This document shows positions 59,737-64,000 of a stretch of 64,000 bases of DNA, piece after piece. Source of the stretch: JAKVBH01 sp049800955 (GTDB lineage Bacteria; Pseudomonadota; Alphaproteobacteria; Rhodobacterales; Rhodobacteraceae); assembly GCF_049800955.1 (NCBI RefSeq), contig NZ_JBNAGA010000001.1:1240001-1304000 (forward strand), read 5' to 3'. The notes under the pieces were generated by a model, which searched no databases, was not told the origin of the DNA, and saw nothing but the letters and a program-made list of their open reading frames with translations. Made by a program: the position numbers and the translations under genes. The first letter of the stretch is position 1; every line of letters starts with the position of its first letter.

Positions 59737-60354
59737 ATGGCCTCTCTCAATCGGATCGTCATGCAAAAGGCCAGCCGGGCCATGCTGCGCAAGCTGCACC
59801 CGGCCAAACTCGAGTGTATTGAAATCTCAGGCACGACAGGGCGGCGCCTGCCGTTCAAGACATATCGCAACGCCTTCTTCCCCGATTACGACATCTGCGC
59901 GGGACCTTTCAAAGATGCCCAGGGCGCGCCGTGGCGGGCGGATGTGGTTATGGCCAATCAGGTCTGGGAACATCTCGACAGGCCTTATGCCGCCATCGGC
60001 CATGTGCGCCAGATGCTGCGTCCGGGCGGATATTTCTGGCTGGCATGCCCTTTCCTTGTGCGCATCCATGGGGCGCCGGTGGATTGTTCGCGCTGGACCG
60101 CGCGCGGCATGCAGAACCTGTTGATCGAAACGGGATTTGCAGAAGACCAGATCGTCTCTTTCGAATGGGGCAACCGGGCCGCCGTTGTGCGCAACACCTT
60201 TGGAAAGTTTCCGCCGGAGTTTTCCCGCGAGCATGATGACCTTCAAAATGAACCAGGGTTTCCCGTGGCGGTCTGGGCGCTGGCCCGGCTGGAGGGAGGG
60301 CCAAGTGTCCGCCCTCTGGAAGAAGATCTGGCCGAGTGGACCGAGGAGGCCTGA
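59737..60354 (+). CDS. Class I SAM-dependent methyltransferase-like protein
   Basis: 205 residues. The C-terminal half of a type 11 methyltransferase is clear: ADVVMANQVWEHLDRPYAAI, RQMLRPGGYFWLACPFLVRIHG. The first half, where the SAM Gly loop (E/DxGxGxG) should be, is short and lacks a clear Gly motif, so the protein may be truncated or non-catalytic. AAAAAGGG precedes the ATG. Substrate unknown. Confidence 0.75.
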   Translation: MASLNRIVMQKASRAMLRKLHPAKLECIEISGTTGRRLPFKTYRNAFFPDYDICAGPFKDAQGAPWRADVVMANQVWEHLDRPYAAIGHVRQMLRPGGYFWLACPFLVRIHGAPVDCSRWTARGMQNLLIETGFAEDQIVSFEWGNRAAVVRNTFGKFPPEFSREHDDLQNEPGFPVAVWALARLEGGPSVRPLEEDLAEWTEEA

Positions 60355-60367
60355 GCCTCCCCGGCTT

Positions 60368-61660
60368 TTACTTCTCGGGCAACAGCCCGCGCGGCGCAAA
60401 ACGCAAGACGAGCAACAAGATAACGCCCATCGTCAGCAGACGCATATGGGCCGCACTTTCCAGAAGATGCGCCTTGAGTGCCGAGCCATCTTCCATGCCA
60501 GCCGTGATCAGCTGCATCACCTCGTTGCCCAAAGGTTCGACCTGAACCCACAGGAACCAGATCAAAAAGCCGCCCAGAACCGCGCCGAGGTTGTTACCCG
60601 AGCCGCCGACAATCACCATCACCCAGATCAGGAAGGTGTAGCGCAACGGCTGATAGGATGATGGCGTCAACTGACCATCGAGTGTCGTCATCATCGCGCC
60701 GGCAATTCCGCAGATGGCAGAGCCCAAAACGAAGATTTGCAAGTGCCGCGCGGTGACGTCTTTGCCCATTGCGCGCGCCGCTGTCTCGTTGTCCCGAATG
60801 GCGCGCATCATGCGCCCCCAGGGTGAACGCAATGCCAGTTGCGCGAGGATCAGAATGGCGATCAGAACGGCCGAGAACATCAAGGCATATTCGATTTTGA
60901 CGTAAACAGTCGACGCTGTCGTGGCATCCATTCCGAAGCCCGCTGCCCGTTCCACGAAGGCGGGATCGTTCTGCAAGTCAATTTCGTAAGGAACAGGCCG
61001 GGGCAGACCAATGACATTCTTCACACCGCGCGCCAGCCAATCCTCGTTTTTCATGACAGCAATAACAATCTCGGCAATCCCCAACGTCGCAATCGCGAGA
61101 TAATCCGAACGCAGCCCCAGGGCGGTCTTGCCAATGACCCAGGCCGCGCCCGCGGCAAGCAGCCCACCCACGGGCCAGGACAGCGCAATCGGCAGGCCTA
61201 AGCCGCCCAGATATCCGGTCGTCGCCGGGCTCACCGCTTCAACGGCATCCCGCGCGGGCCCGAACACCGATTTGTAGATGAAAAATCCCACGACGAGGAC
61301 GCCAATCATGGCCAGCGCTTTGAGGCGACCTTTCGGCATGCTGCGCGTCACGAAAACAGCCGCAGCGATAGTCGCCAATCCAATGAGCATCGCCATCACG
61401 AGGCCCGCGCCGCCGGCATCCCAGGCCTCCGGCACGGGCTGCATCGAAATCAATACAGCCGCCAGACCGCCGATGCCCACAAACCCCATAACACCCACGT
61501 TAAAGAGCCCGGCAAACCCCCATTGCAGGTTGACCCCCAAGGCCATGATGGCCGAGACGAGCCCCATATTGAGGATCGTGAGCGCGAGGTTCCATGATTG
61601 GAACATCCCCGTGCCCAGCAAAAGCGCGGCCACAAGTGCGAAAAGGAGAAGCGTTCTCAT
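60368..61660 (-). CDS. livM: Branched-chain amino-acid type ABC permease (LivM)
   Basis: 430 residues and about ten helices. NLALTILNMGLVSAIMALGVNLQWGFAGLFNVG and the coupling-loop region SPWGRMMRAIRDNETAARAMGKD are diagnostic of LivM. It forms the membrane channel with LivH. Its ATG overlaps the livH stop. Family members also carry urea or other polar amino compounds; substrate depends on the binding protein, not seen here. Confidence 0.93.
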   Translation of the reverse strand: MRTLLLFALVAALLLGTGMFQSWNLALTILNMGLVSAIMALGVNLQWGFAGLFNVGVMGFVGIGGLAAVLISMQPVPEAWDAGGAGLVMAMLIGLATIAAAVFVTRSMPKGRLKALAMIGVLVVGFFIYKSVFGPARDAVEAVSPATTGYLGGLGLPIALSWPVGGLLAAGAAWVIGKTALGLRSDYLAIATLGIAEIVIAVMKNEDWLARGVKNVIGLPRPVPYEIDLQNDPAFVERAAGFGMDATTASTVYVKIEYALMFSAVLIAILILAQLALRSPWGRMMRAIRDNETAARAMGKDVTARHLQIFVLGSAICGIAGAMMTTLDGQLTPSSYQPLRYTFLIWVMVIVGGSGNNLGAVLGGFLIWFLWVQVEPLGNEVMQLITAGMEDGSALKAHLLESAAHMRLLTMGVILLLVLRFAPRGLLPEK

Positions 61661-62667
61661 ACCGATTTCCCCTTGAAGATGCCCGTAGGCCGGAAGAGCA
61701 GGACGATGACCAATATGACAAAGCTCACCGCGAATTTGTAATCCGTGCCCAGAAGTTGCAACAAGCTGTCAGGCTCCCACGCCTCGGGCACCAGATAGGT
61801 GACAACCTTTTTCCAGGCGTAGGTGATCGTGACTTCGGAGAAGGCGATCAGGAAGCCGCCGGCAATGGCCCCCAATGGCGAGCCAAGCCCCCCGACAATG
61901 GCCGAGGCAAAGATCGGCAGGAGCAGCTGGAAGTAGGTGAAGGGTTTGAAGCTCTTGTCGAGCCCGTAAAGCGTGCCCGCAATGGTGGCCAGCGCGGCCA
62001 CAATAATCCATGTGACCATGACCACACGTTCGGGATTGATACCCGAGAGCAGCGCGAGATCTTCATTGTCGGAGTAAGCCCGCATCGATTTGCCCGTCCG
62101 CGTGCGGTTGAGAAACCAAAAGAGCGCAATCACGCAGAGGACCGAGACCACAATGGTGATCCCCTGCGTCGTCTTGAAGGCCAGCCCCTCGCGCAGGCCC
62201 GTCATGTCCCGGAACGTGCGCGCGGAGATGATAAAACGCTCCCCATCCGAGAAGCGCTGATCTCCGGTGCCAATGATAAAACGCACCAGCCCATTGAGGA
62301 TGAACATGACACCCATGGAAACAATCACGAGGATCACAGGTTTTGCTTTCTGGGCCCGGTAAAACCTGTAGACCGACCTGTCCGTCACCAAAACAAGCGC
62401 CGCACAGGCCGCGATCCCGAAGGGCAGGGCCAAAAGCGCGGTGGGCAAAGGCCCGAAACTGATCCCCATGGCCTGAAACGCCCAGGTAAAGAGGATCGTG
62501 GCCATCGTGCCAAAGGCCATTGTGTCGCCATGGGCAAAGTTGGAAAAGCGCAAGATGCCATAAATCAGCGTGACGCCAAGCGCCCCAAGCGCAAGCTGCG
62601 CGCCATAGGCGGTGGCTGGAATGATCACGAAGTTGGTCAGCGCCACAAGCGCATTGAGAAAGTCCAT
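61657..62667 (-). CDS. livH: Branched-chain amino-acid type ABC permease (LivH)
   Basis: 336 residues. LALGALGVTLIYGILRFSNFAHGDTMAFG is the LivH start, and RTRTGKSMRAYSDNEDLALLSGI is its coupling loop; GGLGSPLGAIAGGFLIAFSE closes the core. It pairs with LivM. Its ATG shares a base with the upstream small gene (TGATG). Confidence 0.93.
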   Translation of the reverse strand: MDFLNALVALTNFVIIPATAYGAQLALGALGVTLIYGILRFSNFAHGDTMAFGTMATILFTWAFQAMGISFGPLPTALLALPFGIAACAALVLVTDRSVYRFYRAQKAKPVILVIVSMGVMFILNGLVRFIIGTGDQRFSDGERFIISARTFRDMTGLREGLAFKTTQGITIVVSVLCVIALFWFLNRTRTGKSMRAYSDNEDLALLSGINPERVVMVTWIIVAALATIAGTLYGLDKSFKPFTYFQLLLPIFASAIVGGLGSPLGAIAGGFLIAFSEVTITYAWKKVVTYLVPEAWEPDSLLQLLGTDYKFAVSFVILVIVLLFRPTGIFKGKSV

Positions 62668-63215
62668 CAGTTCATCACCTCGCAGGTGCCCTCAAGGCGC
62701 CAAATAGTGTCATTCACGGATCCTGCGGCCATCTCGCGCATTTGGAACGGCGTCTTGCGGCTTTCATTGTCGAGCCTGAAATTGATGAGGCCCCTGGTCG
62801 CAGTGGCCCCAGCTTGATATCGGTCCATATCGCCGAAGTAAGGGCGCGCTTCTCGTAGGGTCAGCTTTAAGGTAGCCCCTTGGAGCTGCAGCGAGCGCCG
62901 CTTGGTCTGCAGGTCAAACTGAACGTCGCTGGGGCCGCAAGTCATCTTCGGTAAAGCGTCAGGATAGGCCGCCACAGAAGAACAGCCGTCCTCACTTTCA
63001 CATCTGCAAAACGCCTTAGAAGAACACGCATAGGCCTCGGCAGTCGCATCACTCGCGGGAAGCGTGGCGAAAAATGCCAAAATGGCCCCTGCCTGTTTCT
63101 GCCAATTAGGCGGTCGAACGCGAGCCGCCGTCTGGCAAACACCGCTGGCCACTCGCGGCGCGTCCCTGCGAGATGAGTGTCCGTCTGTGCCGTGAAGAGC
63201 TGCGATAGCATTCAT
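62667..63215 (-). CDS. Exported Cys-rich protein in the liv operon, unknown (second paralogue)
   Basis: 182 residues from ATG 63215, overlapping the upstream small gene by ATGA; a GTG five codons earlier is possible. A hydrophobic segment AGAILAFFATLPASDATAEA, somewhat late, suggests export. The body has clustered Cys (YACSSKAFCRCESEDGC, MTCGPS) and ends WRLEGTCEVMN. The end pattern Gly-x-Cys-Glu-Val and Cys cluster match the neighbour upstream, so the two look like diverged tandem duplicates. No family is recognised. Embedded between livF and livH. Confidence 0.7.
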   Translation of the reverse strand: MNAIAALHGTDGHSSRRDAPRVASGVCQTAARVRPPNWQKQAGAILAFFATLPASDATAEAYACSSKAFCRCESEDGCSSVAAYPDALPKMTCGPSDVQFDLQTKRRSLQLQGATLKLTLREARPYFGDMDRYQAGATATRGLINFRLDNESRKTPFQMREMAAGSVNDTIWRLEGTCEVMN

Positions 63216-63604
63216 CCTCGCACCTCGCACATGCCCGCGTAATTGATCATCATCGCATCCCCGCCGCCATGCACCGCCTGCCGCGCGCTGCCATCAGCGG
63301 CCAGCGTCAGCATCACCGGCCCCATCTGGCTTTGGAACAAAAACGAGCGTCCGCCCTGCGCCAGATCAAACCCACCACCAGACATCGTCTCATTCACACT
63401 TTGCGCCACAGCCATCGTCCGCCCACCACTGGGCGTTAAGGTTAACGTCAGCTCGTAGGATGTCGCGGCACAGGCCTCCGTCTCAAAGCACTCGCTTTCA
63501 AAACGACAGTCCAGAATCTCAAGCGCTTGCGCCGCGACCAAACCCGGCGCAGAGCATAAAGCCAACGCTGCAAGTTTCTTCTGGCCCAAAATACGCAAAT
63601 CCAA
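63212..63604 (-). CDS. Exported Cys-containing protein in the liv operon, unknown (first paralogue)
   Basis: 130 residues from a TTG at 63604, 2 bp after the livF stop. A signal peptide (KKLAALALCSAPGLVAAQA) precedes a beta-rich body with LEILDCRFESECFETEAC and the terminal NYAGMCEVRG. The GGGGGG run in the livF end may be the ribosome-binding site. No family recognised. It precedes its apparent paralogue with an ATGA overlap. Confidence 0.7.
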   Translation of the reverse strand: MDLRILGQKKLAALALCSAPGLVAAQALEILDCRFESECFETEACAATSYELTLTLTPSGGRTMAVAQSVNETMSGGGFDLAQGGRSFLFQSQMGPVMLTLAADGSARQAVHGGGDAMMINYAGMCEVRG

Positions 63605-63606
63605 CG

Positions 63607-64000
63607 TCAGCCCCCCAGAAACGACTTGCGGACTTCCGGATCCGCCAGCAGGTCCTTGCCCGTCCCCGTATGGGCATTGCGCCCCTGCACGAGCACGTAA
63701 CCAGTATCCGCGATCTCAAGAGCCTGACGGGCGTTTTGCTCCACCATGAGGATCGAAATCCCCGTGCGCGCGACCTCGATGATCCGGTCAAAGAGCTCAT
63801 CCATCACGATGGGCGAGACGCCCGCCGTCGGTTCGTCCAACATGAGTACCTGCGGTTGCGTCATGAGCGCCCGGCCCACGGCCACCTGCTGGCGTTGCCC
63901 GCCAGAGAGCTCGCCCGCCGCCTGATACCGTTTCTCCTTGAGGATCGGAAACAGATCGTAAACCTGCGCCATGGTCTCCTTGAAATCATCGGTGCGGATA
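63607..64000 (-). CDS. livF: Branched-chain amino-acid type ABC ATPase LivF (5' end off window)
   Basis: The C-terminal ~130 residues are present; the frame stays open to the window edge (reading ...DDFKETMAQVYDLFP). Signature LSGGQRQQVAVGRAL, Walker B VLMLDEPTAGVSP and switch His replaced by Gln in LMVEQNARQALEIAD, as usual for LivF. The tail PEVRKSFLGG is typical. It powers LivHM. Confidence 0.93.
   Translation of the reverse strand, partial: IRTDDFKETMAQVYDLFPILKEKRYQAAGELSGGQRQQVAVGRALMTQPQVLMLDEPTAGVSPIVMDELFDRIIEVARTGISILMVEQNARQALEIADTGYVLVQGRNAHTGTGKDLLADPEVRKSFLGG

Noticed and set aside
59472..59870. 132-codon minus-strand frame overlapping the start of the methyltransferase
   Set aside because: No ribosome-binding site or family motif, and it overlaps a better-supported gene.
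1..64000. CRISPR array, prophage, complete insertion sequence or replication origin
   Set aside because: No regularly spaced repeats, phage structural genes, intact transposase or origin features were found; the only mobile-element trace is the integrase scrap at 14110.

Overview
The window is about 64 kb of high-GC chromosome from an alphaproteobacterium, almost certainly a member of the Rhodobacteraceae (Roseobacter group). This is read from the gene content: a CtrA-pathway phosphotransferase (ChpT), a DUF3553 protein, an Usg-family protein, ornithine-lipid genes olsBA, an Mg-type HemB, the rplU-rpmA-GNAT-obgE-proB-proA order, TRAP transporters and an aerobic CO dehydrogenase cluster. Genes are tightly packed, with many ATGA or TGATG overlaps. 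No plasmid, phage or CRISPR system is present.

Region by region. (1) 1-7.1 kb: sugar-acid catabolism. uxuA and uxuB on the minus strand are divergent from a GntR/FadR regulator, a TRAP transporter (dctPQM) and a zinc alcohol dehydrogenase; together they resemble an L-gulonate/hexuronate to KDG route. (2) 7.1-14.4 kb: single genes (acyl-CoA ligase, a winged-helix/hydrolase fusion, MFS transporter, SnoaL-like protein, HTH-GAF regulator) separated by long empty stretches, one holding a C-terminal scrap of a tyrosine-recombinase integrase. (3) 14.4-24.3 kb: heme acquisition. hmuSTUV plus an IsdG/HmoA-type monooxygenase and a VOC-family protein face a TonB-dependent receptor across a shared regulatory gap; a dedicated exbB-exbD-exbD-tonB operon, led by an uncharacterised exported protein, follows. 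(4) 24.3-26.5 kb: small exported ORFs, tRNA-Ser(CGA) and a DUF2059 protein. (5) 26.5-40.6 kb: housekeeping genes: L21 and L27, obgE, proBA, chpT, olsBA, a ThiE-like protein, a TrmJ-type methyltransferase, ctaA and an M32 carboxypeptidase.

(6) 40.7-49.4 kb: a form I aerobic CO dehydrogenase cluster in the order coxC-coxM-coxS-coxL-coxD-coxE-coxF-coxG. CoxL has 809 residues, with the active-site Cys at 388 and Glu at 763. The MHYT-LytTR regulator CoxC lies directly upstream of coxMSL. The gap between them carries a phased array of GCATTTCRTG direct repeats at 20-21 bp spacing, the arrangement expected for a LytTR operator; this is the most interesting signal in the window. A perfect 11-bp-stem bidirectional terminator separates the cluster from gyrA. 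(7) 49.4-59.4 kb: gyrA, usg, an SDR, a SYLF lipoprotein, hemB, a membrane protein and mfd. (8) 59.4-64 kb: a methyltransferase and a minus-strand branched-chain amino-acid type ABC operon. Two small exported Cys-containing proteins, apparently tandem paralogues, are embedded between livF (cut by the window end) and livH.

The modules share physiological themes: heme supply (hmu, hemB, ctaA), use of sugar acids and amino acids, and CO oxidation as a supplementary energy source, typical of mixotrophic marine bacteria. Functions are assigned by recognising families from sequence; no searches were run.
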